Translations under genes and position numbers: made by a program
Shown here: one piece after another, positions 52,621 through 64,000 of the stretch
Layout of the letters: each line of letters begins with the position of its first letter
Position numbering within the stretch: the stretch's first letter is position 1
Source: Xanthobacteraceae bacterium
Lineage (GTDB): Bacteria; Pseudomonadota; Alphaproteobacteria; Rhizobiales; Xanthobacteraceae
DNA length: 64,000 bases
Direction of reading: 5' to 3'
Assembly: GCA_023954195.1 (NCBI GenBank)
Contig: JAMLIK010000005.1
Span: forward strand, 303,491-367,490
The notes under the pieces: generated by a model
What the model saw: only the letters and a program-made list of their open reading frames with translations
The model's database searches: none
Told to the model about the DNA's origin: nothing

Positions 52621-53499
52621 ATGGCCGAGGAAACCCGTTCGCGGCTGGGGCGTGGCCTGGCGAGCCTGATCGGCGATGTCGGCGGCGAGGCCGCGCAAAC
52701 CGAGCGGCCGCGCGCGCAGCGCAAGGCGCCGATCGAATATCTGAAACCCAATCCGCGCAATCCGCGCCGCGCTTTCGCCGAGGCCGAACTCGCCGAGCTT
52801 GCGGATTCGATCCGGCAGCGCGGCGTGATCCAGCCGATCGTGGTGCGCGCGGCGAAGGGGGCAAGCGACCGCTATGAGATCATCGCCGGCGAACGGCGCT
52901 GGCGCGCGGCGCAACTGGCCGGGCTGCACGAGGTGCCGATCGTCGCGGTCGAGGTCAGCGACGGCGAGGCGCTGGAAATCGCCATCATCGAGAACGTGCA
53001 GCGCGCCGACCTCAACGCCATGGAGGAGGCGCTCGGCTATCACGCGCTGGCGGACGGCTTCAAGCACGGCACCGAGGAGATCGCGAAGCTGGTCGGCAAG
53101 AGCCGCAGCCACGTCGCCAACATGATGCGGCTGACCAAACTGCCGGCCGACGTGCAGGCGCTGATTTCGGCAGGCCGATTGTCGGCGGGCCATGCCCGCG
53201 CGCTGATTAGCGTGCCCGACGCATCGAGCGCGGCCAAGCGCGTGATCGCCGAAGGATTGAGCGTGCGGCAAACCGAGGCGCTGGCGCACGAGCAGGGCGC
53301 GCCGGAACGCAAGAACATGAAGCCGCGCGCGTCAGCATCGTCGCCCAAGGACACCGACACGCTGGATCTCGAGAAGCGCGTCAGCGACGCGCTCGGCCTC
53401 AAGGTCACGGTGTCGCATCGCGATCCGGGCGGCACCGTGCAGATCCGCTACAACGATCTCGACCAGCTCGACGAAGTGATGCGGCGGCTCGGCGCGTGA
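52621..53499 (+). CDS. parB: Chromosome partitioning protein ParB (Spo0J)
   Basis: CTP-dependent DNA clamp that loads at parS. 292 aa. N-terminal ParA-stimulating segment (MAEETRSRLGRGLASLIGD), CTP-binding C-motif YEIIAGERRWRAAQLAGL, box II ENVQRADLNAMEEALGYHAL, helix-turn-helix KLVGKSRSHVANMMRLTKLP, and C-terminal dimerisation domain ending VQIRYNDLDQLDEVMRRLGA. Start ATG 52621 follows AAGGGAG; an in-frame TTG at 52600 is not needed. Its binding sites parS lie 2.1-4.2 kb upstream. Confidence 0.97.
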   Translation: MAEETRSRLGRGLASLIGDVGGEAAQTERPRAQRKAPIEYLKPNPRNPRRAFAEAELAELADSIRQRGVIQPIVVRAAKGASDRYEIIAGERRWRAAQLAGLHEVPIVAVEVSDGEALEIAIIENVQRADLNAMEEALGYHALADGFKHGTEEIAKLVGKSRSHVANMMRLTKLPADVQALISAGRLSAGHARALISVPDASSAAKRVIAEGLSVRQTEALAHEQGAPERKNMKPRASASSPKDTDTLDLEKRVSDALGLKVTVSHRDPGGTVQIRYNDLDQLDEVMRRLGA

Positions 53500-53566
53500 G
53501 GTCGAGTCGGTTCTTACCCGTCATTGACCGCAAGTTCGTTTTTGGGTGAATGCTCAACACGAAAAT

Positions 53567-53650
53567 CGTCATGCTCCGCGCAGGCGGAGCATCCAGTACA
53601 TCATGCTGGATCGGTGAATACTGGATCGTCCGCCTTCGCGGACGATGACG
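53567..53650. repeat. REP doublet variant, 'CGTCATGCTCCGCGCAGGCGGAGCATCCAGTA' type
   Basis: CGTCATGCTCCGCGCAGGCG from 53567 (hairpin GCTCCGCGCAGGCGGAGC) and the reversed unit GGATCGTCCGCCTTCGCGGA ending GATGACG at 53650. CCAGTA...TACTGG form an inner inverted repeat. Related in design to the GTCGTCCCCGCG doublets but with different arms. Lies between convergent parB and holA. Confidence 0.85.
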
Positions 53651-53716
53651 CATCGTTTCCGGTCCCATCCCCTCCCAGGGGGAAGGGAATTCAAAGATTT
53701 ATAATCAGCGACCGCC

Positions 53717-54733
53717 TCACCCCCGCCGTCGCGCATTCGCGGCGATCGCCAGCAGCGCGCGTTGCGCGATGGTGGCGCCGAGCGCCGCGTGCCGGCGCGA
53801 GTCGAGCGCGGCGCTGGCGAGTTGCGCCATCGCTTGCGCCAGCCGCGCGGCGCTGAAGTTGCGCAGCGCGGTTTCAACGGCACCCTTGCGCGAAAAATGC
53901 AGGCGCGGAAAGGCGCTCTCGGCTGACGCACCCTCGTCCATCGCCAGCGCCGCCTTGTGCAGCGCCGCCGCGTGACGTTGCGCGGCCGAGAGAATGACGC
54001 CGGGATAGGTGCCCGCCGCCATCGCCTTGACGAACTCGCTTTCGACCCGCGCGGCGTTGCCGGCGAAGGCGGCGTCGATGATGGGATCGAGCTTGAGGTC
54101 GGAGGCGTCGGAGATCACCGCGGCGACGTCGTCGAGCGTCACCTCGCGCGCGCCGTGGGCGTAGAGCGTCAGCTTGCGCAATTCGTTGCGCGAGGTCTGG
54201 CGGTCGCCGCCGAGCGCGGCCACGAGCGTGGCGCGGGCGTCGGGGGCGAGGCGGAGGTTGGCGGCGCGCATCTCGTCGTCGATCAGTTTGGCGAGGTCGC
54301 GTTCGGTGTCGGGGTAGCAGGCGATCGCCACCGCGTTCCGCGCCTTCTCGCACGCCTTGCGCAGCGGCGATTCGGGGCGAAGCTCGCCGGCCTCGATGAC
54401 GATGCGGCAATCCCTCGGCGTCATCGACGCCAGCGTCTCGACGCCGCCCGCGAAACTACGGCCGCCGGCCTTGACGCGAATGGCGCGGCGTCCGCCGAAC
54501 AGCGGCACCGTCATCGCCTCGTCCACCAGCCGCGACGGTTCCGCCGCGAGGTCGTCGCCGTCGAGCCGCACCAGCGAGAACGGGTCGTTGAGGTCATCGA
54601 CCGCCGACGCGATCAGGGCGTCGGCCCGCTCGCGCACCAGCCCGGCGTCGGCGCCGTACAACAGCACGATCGGTCGCGCCGGATCGGGTTTCGCGAGATA
54701 GGTGTCGACGTCCCTGCCGCGCAGCGCGACCAT
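53717..54733 (-). CDS. holA: DNA polymerase III subunit delta
   Basis: Clamp-loader subunit that opens the beta sliding clamp. 338 aa. Family features: VALRGRDVDTYLAKPDPARP, PIVLLYGADAGLVRERADAL, LDGDDLAAEPSRLVDEAMTV, SLFGGRR-type PLFGGRRAIRVKAGGRSF, then GGDRQTSRNELRKLTLYAHG and the helical C-terminal domain. Start ATG 54733. It is flanked by dispersed repeats on both sides and is transcribed with lptE and leuS. Confidence 0.93.
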   Translation of the reverse strand: MVALRGRDVDTYLAKPDPARPIVLLYGADAGLVRERADALIASAVDDLNDPFSLVRLDGDDLAAEPSRLVDEAMTVPLFGGRRAIRVKAGGRSFAGGVETLASMTPRDCRIVIEAGELRPESPLRKACEKARNAVAIACYPDTERDLAKLIDDEMRAANLRLAPDARATLVAALGGDRQTSRNELRKLTLYAHGAREVTLDDVAAVISDASDLKLDPIIDAAFAGNAARVESEFVKAMAAGTYPGVILSAAQRHAAALHKAALAMDEGASAESAFPRLHFSRKGAVETALRNFSAARLAQAMAQLASAALDSRRHAALGATIAQRALLAIAANARRRG

Positions 54734-54778
54734 ATGGGTCCTCAATCGATAGCCGGACGAATGTCTACATACTTCGGC

Positions 54779-54897
54779 GTTGTCCCCGCGCAAGCGGGAA
54801 CCCATAACCCCTGGCATCGGTTATAAGGAATGACCTTGCCTAGAGTTATTGAGCCGAACCGCTGCGGCGTATGGGTCCCCGCTTGCGCGGGGACAAC
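54779..54897. repeat. REP doublet, family 'GTCGTCCCCGCGCAGGCGGGG' (copy 5)
   Basis: Left unit GTTGTCCCCGCGCAAGCGGG from 54779 with ACCCATAACCCC; right unit ATGGGTCCCCGCTTGCGCGG ending GGACAAC at 54897. The matching G-to-A and C-to-T changes in the two arms (GTTGTC/GACAAC; CAAG/CTTG) preserve pairing between the left and right units. Located in the gap between lptE and holA. Confidence 0.92.
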
Positions 54898-54965
54898 GAT
54901 TTTCGTGTTGGAAATCCGTTCATGAAACGAATCTCCGATCCATCACCCAATACGACGACCTTGCC

Positions 54966-55503
54966 TCAAATTCCCGCGTAGAAGAACGACATCAGCCGGC
55001 TGTTGAGATTTTCGGCGATTTCCTGCGCGGCGCGGTCCTCGGCGTCGCGGAAGGCGCGGGCGCGGGCGAAGCGCTGATAGGAACCGGGGGTGTCGTAGGA
55101 GACCCGCGAGAAGGTGTTGCCGCTCATCACCGTCTTGCCGGTGGCGATCTCGATCAGCCGGTAGTTGGCGTTGAGATTGTAGCTCTCGATCGACGGCAGC
55201 GCGGTGGCGGGATCGAGCAGCAGCGAGGAGCGGTTGGAAGTCAGCCGCAGTTCGAGGCGGTGGGTCGGAGGCAGGCCCGTGGCGTTGCCATAGAGCTTGA
55301 ACGCCAAGGCGTTGCGGATTTCGACCCCGAGCCGAGCCTCGCGTGAGGCGGTCGGCAGGTTCACCGGGGCCAGTTCGACCCCCATCAGCTTCTCGCGCAG
55401 CGCCGGCGTTCCGTCCTTGCGTTCGGCGTACATCGGCTGAAAGCAGCCGGCCGTGAGCGCCGCCAGCGTGGCGATGACGGTCAGCCGGGCGGCGATGCGC
55501 GCG

Positions 55504-55517
<14 letters not shown>
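54966..55517 (-). CDS. lptE: LPS-assembly lipoprotein LptE
   Basis: Outer-membrane lipoprotein that plugs LptD and delivers lipopolysaccharide to the surface. 183 aa. Signal peptide with lipobox [15 protein letters not shown] (acylated Cys25). Conserved [18 protein letters not shown]-type [29 protein letters not shown] and the helix [20 protein letters not shown]. Overlaps the leuS 3' end by 14 bp, so the two are translationally coupled. Confidence 0.93.
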
Positions 55518-58143
<2,626 letters not shown>

Positions 58144-58339
58144 TGGATCGGAAATTGACCGGCTGGTTGGATCGCGCCCGGCGCGATCGGGAGTGGAGCG
58201 CGGGCTTCAGGCCAGCCGATACCGGCCTTCGCCGCGCCCGCGCGGAAAGCAGCTCACTAGGCCACAAAAGACCGCGCTGGGTCAATGGATTAAGGCCGGA
58301 TCCGCCCCCCGGTTCGGGGTTTCGCGACGGCCGTCGGCC

Positions 58340-60040
58340 TCACCCGGCCATCGCGGCGCGCGCCGCCGCCGCCGGCGATAGGTGCCGGCCATGCTGGACG
58401 ACGCGATCGCGGCCGGCGTGCTTGGCGGCGTAGAGCGCGGCGTCGGCGGCCTCGATCAGGTCCTCGGCCCGCAGCGTCGGATTCGGACGGGTCGCCGCGA
58501 CCCCGACGCTGAGGGTGACGATCCGCGAGGCGGCGGCATGATGGGGAATGGCCAGATTGCGCACCGCGGCGCGAATCATCTCGCCGACCTCCATGGCGCG
58601 GGCGGCGTCGGCGCCCGGCAGCACCACGCAGAATTCCTCGCCGCCGTAGCGCGCGGCGAAGCCGAAGGTGCGGACGGCGATATTGGCCAGCGTCTCGCCG
58701 AGCCGGGACAGGCAGGCGTCGCCTTCGAGATGACCGTAGGTGTCGTTGTAGAGCTTGAAGCAATCGACATCGACCATCAGCAACGCCAGTTCGGTTTCGT
58801 TCTGCTCGGCCTTGAGCCATTCGAAATCGAGCCGGCTCTGGAAGCCGCGCCGGTTGGCCAGGCCCGAGACGGTGTCGATGGTGGCCATGACGCTGAGGCG
58901 GTTGTTGCTGGCCAACAGCTCGTTCTCGCGCGCGGCGAGTTGCATCGCCATGGCGTTGAAGGCGCGGGCCAGCGGCATGAACTCGGTCGGCAGTTCGTGG
59001 CGCGCCGCGCGCACGCCGCGTTCGCCACGGCCGAGTTTCTGCGCGGTGGCGGCGAGGGTCTGAATCGGGCGCATGATTAGGCCCTCGACCACCAACAGCG
59101 CGCCCAGCAGCACCAGCAGGCAGACGAACGCGACCTGGAAATAGGCGACGCGGATTTCGCGATTGATGCCGGCGGTGACCGCCGCCTCGTCGATGCTGAC
59201 GATCAGCCGCGCATCGCTGCCCGGCAGCCGCGTGAACGACACCGTGCGCTGGCCCCCGTTGAGCGGGCGATGGGTCAGGGAACCTTTTTGCGCGTCCGAA
59301 CCGGCTTCGTGCTCGCGGATGGCCGCCAGCAGCGTCTTGTCGGCGAGCGGGTGGGCGATGGTGCTGGCGAGATCGTCGGGAGCCGCCAGCACCACGCCGT
59401 TGCCGTCGATCAACTGCGCGGTGACGCCGGGCCGGCCGCCGAGGTCGTTCATCACCGACGACATCCAGCGCAGGTTGACGGCGGCGATGATGACGGCGCC
59501 GGAGGGCGCGCCTCGGGGCGTCCTCAGCGGATAGGCCGCCATGATGGCCGGCTGCTGGCTGGCGCGGCTGAAGACATAGTCGCTCAGCGTCAGCGTATCC
59601 GCCGCCAGCGCGGTCTTCAGGTAGGTCCGGTCGCTGAGGTCGAGGCCGCCGACGCCGGGCAGCGTGGAGCACTTGATGCGGCCGTCGCGATCGACCACCG
59701 AGAGGCTGCGGATCCATGGCAGGTCGACGCGAAAGCTGGCGCGCATGACGATGCAGGGCTCGCCGACCTCGACGCCCAATCCATGGATGTAGGACGACGA
59801 TCTCAGCACCGCCTCGACCGACGAGATCACCTGGCGCTGGGCGTCGATGGCATGGCCGATCAGCGCCGTGTATTCGCGGGAGATCGCGGCGATCTGCCGG
59901 GCGCGCGCGTCTTCCAGCGAGCGGGCGCGTTCGAGCATCAGCGGCACCACCAGAATCAGCGCCAGCAGGACCAGACGGCCGCGAATGCCGAAAAGCCGCT
60001 TGAGTTTCATTTGACGGCGGTTGTAACTGGTGCGCGACAT
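58340..60040 (-). CDS. Membrane diguanylate cyclase (Cache-HAMP-GGDEF)
   Basis: 566 aa. TM1 near residues 18-36, a periplasmic Cache-type sensor (about 40-290, WIRSLSVVDRDGRIKCSTLPG), TM2 near 300-322, HAMP (about 322-375, RPIQTLAATAQKLGRGERGV) and GGDEF domain (about 390-550). The active site is GGEEF at 466-470, which is catalytically competent in the family, so it should make c-di-GMP from GTP. The inhibitory RxxD site five residues upstream reads RTFG, so product feedback is probably lost. Start ATG 60040; ATG 60010 (MKLKRLF) is an alternative. Divergent from yggS. Confidence 0.9.
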   Translation of the reverse strand: MSRTSYNRRQMKLKRLFGIRGRLVLLALILVVPLMLERARSLEDARARQIAAISREYTALIGHAIDAQRQVISSVEAVLRSSSYIHGLGVEVGEPCIVMRASFRVDLPWIRSLSVVDRDGRIKCSTLPGVGGLDLSDRTYLKTALAADTLTLSDYVFSRASQQPAIMAAYPLRTPRGAPSGAVIIAAVNLRWMSSVMNDLGGRPGVTAQLIDGNGVVLAAPDDLASTIAHPLADKTLLAAIREHEAGSDAQKGSLTHRPLNGGQRTVSFTRLPGSDARLIVSIDEAAVTAGINREIRVAYFQVAFVCLLVLLGALLVVEGLIMRPIQTLAATAQKLGRGERGVRAARHELPTEFMPLARAFNAMAMQLAARENELLASNNRLSVMATIDTVSGLANRRGFQSRLDFEWLKAEQNETELALLMVDVDCFKLYNDTYGHLEGDACLSRLGETLANIAVRTFGFAARYGGEEFCVVLPGADAARAMEVGEMIRAAVRNLAIPHHAAASRIVTLSVGVAATRPNPTLRAEDLIEAADAALYAAKHAGRDRVVQHGRHLSPAAAARAAMAG

Positions 60041-60148
60041 CGGCGGGTCCTTGTCCGCCGCCTGATTAGCAACGACGCTTCAAGGACCCTTTCCCGAATT
60101 TCGTAAAATTTGATCGATGACCCTGGATTCAGGAGCCGACCCCGCATC

Positions 60149-60847
60149 ATGACGACGCCCGCCGCCCCGTTAACGCCGCCTTCACCATCGGGGCTCGACG
60201 CGGTGGAGCAGGAGATCGCGCGCGCCTGCCGCGACGCGCGAAGGGCACGCGCCGGCGTCACGCTGATCGCGGTGTCGAAGACTTTCGACGCGCCGGCCAT
60301 TGCGCCGGTGATCGCGGCGGGCCAGCGCGTGTTCGGCGAGAACCGGGTGCAGGAAGCCAAAGGCAAATGGCCGGCGTTGATGGCCGCGACCCCCGGCATC
60401 GCGCTGCATTTGATCGGGCCGCTGCAATCGAACAAGGCGAGGGAGGCGGTAGCGCTGTTCGACGCGATCCATTCGGTCGATCGCGACAGTCTGTGCGAGG
60501 CGCTGGCGAAAGAATTTTCGCGCCAGCCGCGCCGGCCGGAACTGTTCGTGCAGATCAACACCGGCGAGGAGCCGCAGAAGGCCGGGGTCGCGCCGCAGGA
60601 CGCCGACGCCTTCATCGCGCGATGCCGCGATGTTCACGGTCTGACGGTGAGCGGGCTGATGTGCATTCCGCCGGCGGATGAAGCACCGGCGCCGCACTTC
60701 GCGCTGACGGCGAAGATCGCCGCGCGCAACGGGCTGACGAAGCTTTCGATGGGCATGAGCGCCGATTTCGCGACCGCGATCGCCTTCGGCGCCACCCATG
60801 TGCGGATCGGCTCGGCGATATTCGGGACACGAACCAGACCACTCTGA
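60149..60847 (+). CDS. yggS: PLP homeostasis protein, YggS/PROSC family
   Basis: 232-aa single-domain PLP-binding protein with the alanine-racemase N-terminal barrel. PLP-Lys in LIAVSKTFDAPAIAPVIAAG; family motifs VFGENRVQEAKGKWPAL, IGPLQSNKAREAVALFDAIHSVD, VQINTGEEPQKAG, SMGMSADFATAIAFGATHVRIGSAIFG (quoted in part). Buffers pyridoxal phosphate; no racemase activity is expected. ATG 60149 gives the normal length; a TTG at 60110 is in frame upstream. Confidence 0.93.
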   Translation: MTTPAAPLTPPSPSGLDAVEQEIARACRDARRARAGVTLIAVSKTFDAPAIAPVIAAGQRVFGENRVQEAKGKWPALMAATPGIALHLIGPLQSNKAREAVALFDAIHSVDRDSLCEALAKEFSRQPRRPELFVQINTGEEPQKAGVAPQDADAFIARCRDVHGLTVSGLMCIPPADEAPAPHFALTAKIAARNGLTKLSMGMSADFATAIAFGATHVRIGSAIFGTRTRPL

Positions 60848-60858
60848 GAGGGACGCGC

Positions 60859-61281
60859 ATGACCGGCCACGTCGATCCGACCAAGGAAATTTTCGCGCTG
60901 TTCCGCGACGCCAACCGTCCCGGTCCGATCCACATGCTCAACCTGGTGCGGCTGCATGACGAGGCGCGCTATCCCGACGGCCGCAAGGCGAGCGGCGCGG
61001 AAGCCTATGCCGCTTACGGCCGCGAGAGCGGGCCGGTGTTTTCGCGGCTGGGCGGCAAAATCGTCTGGCGCGGCGCGTTCGAACTGATGCTGATCGGGCC
61101 GCGGGACGAGCGCTGGGACTGTTGCTTCATCGCCGAATACCCCTCGGTGGAGGCGTTCGTCGCCATGATCCGCGATCCGGCCTATCGCGAGGCGGTGAAG
61201 CACCGGCAGGCCGCGGTCGAGGACTCGCGGCTGATCCGGCTGAAGCCGCGGGAGGGCGGCGAGGGATTCGGCGACGCCTGA
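60859..61281 (+). CDS. DUF1330 domain protein (second copy in window)
   Basis: 140-aa DUF1330-family protein, longer than the one at 4460. Seen: PGPIHMLNLVRLHDEARYPDG, ASGAEAYAAYGRESGPVFSR, RGAFELMLIGPRDERWDCCF and YPSVEAFVAMIRDPAYREAV, the last being the conserved family block. No known activity. 11 bp after yggS on the same strand, so co-transcribed; convergent with the L,D-transpeptidase with 6 bp between stop codons. Confidence 0.88.
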   Translation: MTGHVDPTKEIFALFRDANRPGPIHMLNLVRLHDEARYPDGRKASGAEAYAAYGRESGPVFSRLGGKIVWRGAFELMLIGPRDERWDCCFIAEYPSVEAFVAMIRDPAYREAVKHRQAAVEDSRLIRLKPREGGEGFGDA

Positions 61282-61287
61282 TTCGCC

Positions 61288-61857
61288 TCACCCGATCACG
61301 ATCCTGGTGCGCGGGCCGATCCGTTGCAAAAGCCGCAGCATCATCGGGCGGGTCATGGCGACGCAGCCGGCGGTGGGGCCGAAATTGTCGCGCGCCAGAT
61401 GCAGGAACACCGCGCTGCCGCGCTTGGTCACGCGCGGCCGGGTGTTGTGGTCGATCTCGATGATGAAATCGTAAAGATGATCGGCGCGCGTCAGGCGGTC
61501 GCCGGGTGCGCCCGGCGCAAGCCGGATCGGCCGGTTGTAATGGCGATCCGCCGGGTCCTCGCACCAGCCGTCGCGCGCGGTGATGCGGCGGACCGGAAGA
61601 TGGGTGCGCGGGCGCGGCCAGCGGTCGGCGCGCCACCACAGCCGCAGCGGGCGGAAGCGGCCGCGCGGCGTCGCGCCGTCGCCCTCGAACTTGTTGGCGC
61701 GGATGCCGGCGCGGCCGAGCGCCACCGGAATCGTCAGCGCGGGCGCGATCAGCCAGCCCCGCGTCGGCCGGCCTGGGCTCGGCCGCACACTCAGCGCGGC
61801 GAGCGGGCGGTCGCGTCGAGGTATTTCGCAAGTATTTGATAATCCGATATTTTTCAT
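61288..61857 (-). CDS. L,D-transpeptidase (YkuD) domain protein
   Basis: 189-aa YkuD-fold protein. Catalytic signature HLARDNFGPTAGCVAMTR with the His and Cys nucleophile; upstream conserved GRAGIRANKFEGDGATPRG and LWWRADRWPRPRT. Family enzymes form 3-3 peptidoglycan cross-links or attach proteins to peptidoglycan. No clear signal peptide is visible (N-terminus MKNIGLSNTCEIPRRD), so export is uncertain and the annotated start may be wrong; the conserved part begins near residue 20. Confidence 0.85.
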   Translation of the reverse strand: MKNIGLSNTCEIPRRDRPLAALSVRPSPGRPTRGWLIAPALTIPVALGRAGIRANKFEGDGATPRGRFRPLRLWWRADRWPRPRTHLPVRRITARDGWCEDPADRHYNRPIRLAPGAPGDRLTRADHLYDFIIEIDHNTRPRVTKRGSAVFLHLARDNFGPTAGCVAMTRPMMLRLLQRIGPRTRIVIG

Positions 61858-62057
61858 TTCGCTGCGAAGTCTCGCCTGAACCGCTCGCGCGCCGCATATT
61901 CGATTCGACTGTTTCTCGCGCCGGCGCGACGGCGCGGGAAACGATGTCTTTTGAGCTAAACTATGCCTTGATTGCCAATCAGTAACTGGTTTGTGCGCCG
62001 CGGCGCACCTATCTGTTGCATAATCCGCTCGTGTCCCTGCCCTGAAGGATCGCCGTC

Positions 62058-62744
62058 ATGGCCAATGCTCGAAAAATCCTGATCGTGGACGACGACAACG
62101 ACTTGCGCGAGGCGCTGGTCGAACAACTGTCGCTGCACGAGGAGTTCGAGGCGAAGGCCGCCGATACCGGGGCCAAGGGTGCGTCCATCGCCCGCGCCGA
62201 CGCGCCCGACCTGGTGCTGATGGATGTCGGGCTGCCCGATACCGACGGCCGCGAGGTGGTGCGCAGCCTGCGCAAGACCGGCTTCAAGGCCCCGATCATC
62301 ATGCTGACCGGCCATGATACCGATTCCGACACCATTCTCGGCCTCGAATCAGGTGCTAACGACTACGTGGTGAAGCCGTTTCGCTTCGCCGTGCTGCTGG
62401 CGCGGATCCGCGCGCAATTGCGTCAGCACGAGGCCAGCGAGGACGCGGTGTTCTCGGTCGGGCCGTACAGTTTCCGGCCGGGCTCCAAGATGCTGACCAA
62501 CGGCAACGGCAAGAAGGTGCGGCTGACCGAGAAGGAAACCGCGATCCTGCGTTTCCTCTATCGCGCCGGGCAGGCGCCGGTGTCGCGCGACACGCTGTTG
62601 CAGGAGGTGTGGGGCTACAACTCCGGCGTCACCACCCACACGCTGGAAACCCACATCTATCGACTGCGGCAGAAGATCGAACAGGACGCGGCAAGCCCGG
62701 AAATCCTGGTGACCGAAGCCGGTGGCTACAAGCTGGTGCCGTGA
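62058..62744 (+). CDS. OmpR/PhoB-family response regulator (possibly CenR-like)
   Basis: 228 aa. Receiver domain (KILIVDDDNDLREALVEQL, phospho-acceptor Asp in DLVLMDVGLPDTDG, Thr and Lys in IIMLTGHD and YVVKPF). Winged-helix DNA-binding domain follows (KKVRLTEKETAILRFLYRAG, then VWGYNSGVTTHTLETHIYRL, RQKIEQD). No adjacent kinase, so it is an orphan here. The DNA-binding half resembles the conserved alphaproteobacterial envelope regulator CenR, but I cannot verify this. GAAGGA ribosome binding site 9 nt before ATG 62058. Confidence 0.88.
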   Translation: MANARKILIVDDDNDLREALVEQLSLHEEFEAKAADTGAKGASIARADAPDLVLMDVGLPDTDGREVVRSLRKTGFKAPIIMLTGHDTDSDTILGLESGANDYVVKPFRFAVLLARIRAQLRQHEASEDAVFSVGPYSFRPGSKMLTNGNGKKVRLTEKETAILRFLYRAGQAPVSRDTLLQEVWGYNSGVTTHTLETHIYRLRQKIEQDAASPEILVTEAGGYKLVP

Positions 62745-62789
62745 TACGCTTGGGGTCACGATTCGTCGCGCGCGCCAGCCAGACCCCGC

Positions 62790-63236
62790 ATGTCCATTGA
62801 AGACGATGTTGCCCTGCTCGACCACGTCCCGACATTCCATGTGTTGGGGAGCGCGGCGATTCGCGTGCTGGCGATCGGTTCGGAGCAACGCGAATTCGCC
62901 GACGGCGCGGTGCTGTTTCGCGCCGGCGACGCCGCCGATTGCGGCTATGTCGTGCAGCAAGGCTCGATCCGCCTGAGTTTTCCGGGCGGCGGCGGTGACG
63001 TTGTCATCGGTCCGGGCGCGTTGATCGGCGAACTGGCGCTGATCGTGCCGATGGTCCGGCCCGCCACCGCCACCGCGATGGAATATGTCTCCGTGATCCG
63101 CGTCACCCGCACGCTGTTCCAGCGGGTGCTCGACAGCGAGCCGGCCGCCGCGCGCCGGCTGCGCGACGAATTCGCCGACCGCGTCAGCCAGGCCGCGAGC
63201 GACCTCGTGCTGGTCGGTGGCCGGCTGACCACCTGA
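62790..63236 (+). CDS. Cyclic-nucleotide-binding domain protein
   Basis: 148-aa protein that is essentially one cNMP-binding (CAP-like) domain: VLAIGSEQREFADGAVLFRA, GDAADCGYVVQQGSIRLSF and GALIGELALIVPMVRPATATA (phosphate-binding cassette GELAL...RPATA, with the usual Arg). A C-terminal helix follows; there is no helix-turn-helix, so it is not a transcription factor. Ligand (cAMP, cGMP or none) is unknown. Lies 45 bp after the response regulator gene, likely co-transcribed. Confidence 0.87.
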   Translation: MSIEDDVALLDHVPTFHVLGSAAIRVLAIGSEQREFADGAVLFRAGDAADCGYVVQQGSIRLSFPGGGGDVVIGPGALIGELALIVPMVRPATATAMEYVSVIRVTRTLFQRVLDSEPAAARRLRDEFADRVSQAASDLVLVGGRLTT

Positions 63237-63314
63237 CGGATCGGCCCCGACCGGCCCTGCCGACAAGCTCGTCGTCATCAATCGACTGCTTAAAATCTAG
63301 GCAGCAGCGGCTAG

Positions 63315-63842
<528 letters not shown>

Positions 63843-63880
63843 ACCCCCCTCTCAGCGATTTCCCATCAGGAGTAAGACGC

Positions 63881-64000
63881 ATGACGTTCGCCGCTTCCGC
63901 CCGCGCGGGACTTGTCGCCGCCGCCGGCCTTATCGCAACCACCGGCCTCAGTGGCGGGGGGGGGGGGGCGGGCGCCCCCCCCCCCCCCCCCCCCCCCCCC
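63881..64000 (+). CDS. amtB: Ammonium transporter AmtB, N-terminal fragment (end of window, sequence unreliable)
   Basis: Starts ATG 63881, 8 nt after AGGAG, 38 bp after glnK. The visible peptide MTFAASARAGLVAAAGLIAT plus TGLSG looks like the signal peptide typical of alphaproteobacterial AmtB; the identity rests mainly on glnK-amtB linkage. From about 63954 the sequence is a G-run then a C-run that cannot be trusted. The gene would continue outside the window. Confidence 0.65.
   Translation, partial: MTFAASARAGLVAAAGLIATTGLSGGGGGAGAPPPPPPPP

Overview
The window is a high-GC alphaproteobacterial chromosome segment, most likely from the Bradyrhizobium/Rhodopseudomonas/Nitrobacter group (Nitrobacteraceae). 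Evidence for this is protein sequence character, gene order (dnaKJ-pmtA-pyrF-dapB-gpmA; hisB-hisHAFE-coaA; hslVU; secB-dnaQ-coaE-maf; rho-mnmE-mnmG-rsmG-parAB-holA-lptE-leuS) and several dispersed palindromic repeat families typical of that group. It is almost entirely housekeeping DNA. I see no prophage, insertion sequence, CRISPR array, tRNA or rRNA.

Layout. 1-6.3 kb: plus-strand run with the dnaK 3' part, dnaJ, a phospholipid N-methyltransferase, an FMN reductase, pyrF, a DUF1330 protein, dapB and gpmA. 6.3-13.9 kb: an AraC-methyltransferase fusion for alkylated DNA, a DUF2244 protein, nth, a CysZ/EI24 membrane protein, NADP glutamate dehydrogenase, a permuted NlpC/P60 protein and a Tat-exported amine-oxidase-like flavoprotein. 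14-20.1 kb: the translation block rpmI-rplT-pheS-pheT (minus strand), an alpha/beta hydrolase and infC with an ATT start. 20.2-28.9 kb: an LpoA-like lipoprotein divergent from rsmI-yraN-gshB-comM, then a small exported protein and a hybrid histidine kinase. 28.9-35.6 kb: a translationally coupled histidine operon ending in coaA, divergent from hslVU. 35.7-42.2 kb: Smr protein, mltA, Tim44-like protein, secB, dnaQ, coaE, maf and the PPDK regulatory protein. 42.2-42.7 kb: an AT-richer intergenic region that is the best candidate for the chromosomal origin. 42.7-53.5 kb: hemJ, rho, a thioredoxin-fold protein, mnmE, mnmG, a DUF6176-like gene, rsmG, parA and parB, with three parS sites. 53.7-64 kb: holA, lptE, leuS, a diguanylate cyclase, yggS, a second DUF1330 protein, an L,D-transpeptidase, an OmpR-type regulator, a cNMP-binding protein, and glnK with the start of amtB.

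How it fits together. The most coherent larger structure is an origin/partition domain. A PPDK-regulatory-protein/hemJ divergence carries DnaA-box-like and CtrA-box-like sequences at about 42.2-42.6 kb. Two perfect 16-bp parS palindromes flank mnmG, a third near-perfect one is embedded in the rsmG coding sequence, and parA-parB follow immediately. Genes left of the candidate origin are mainly on the minus strand and genes right of it mainly on the plus strand up to parB, as expected for diverging replication forks.

About a dozen dispersed palindromic repeats (REP-doublet-like) sit between genes. One lies between parA and parB, one lies between rplT and pheS inside their operon, and one abuts or contributes the 5' end of mltA. 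The last roughly 45 bases are a G-run followed by a long C-run that looks like a sequencing or assembly artefact, so the final amtB fragment is unreliable there. I did not find a clearly novel multi-gene system. The points most worth checking are the origin/parS layout, the repeats, the unexpected gene between mnmG and rsmG, and the candidate sigma-54 promoter of glnK.
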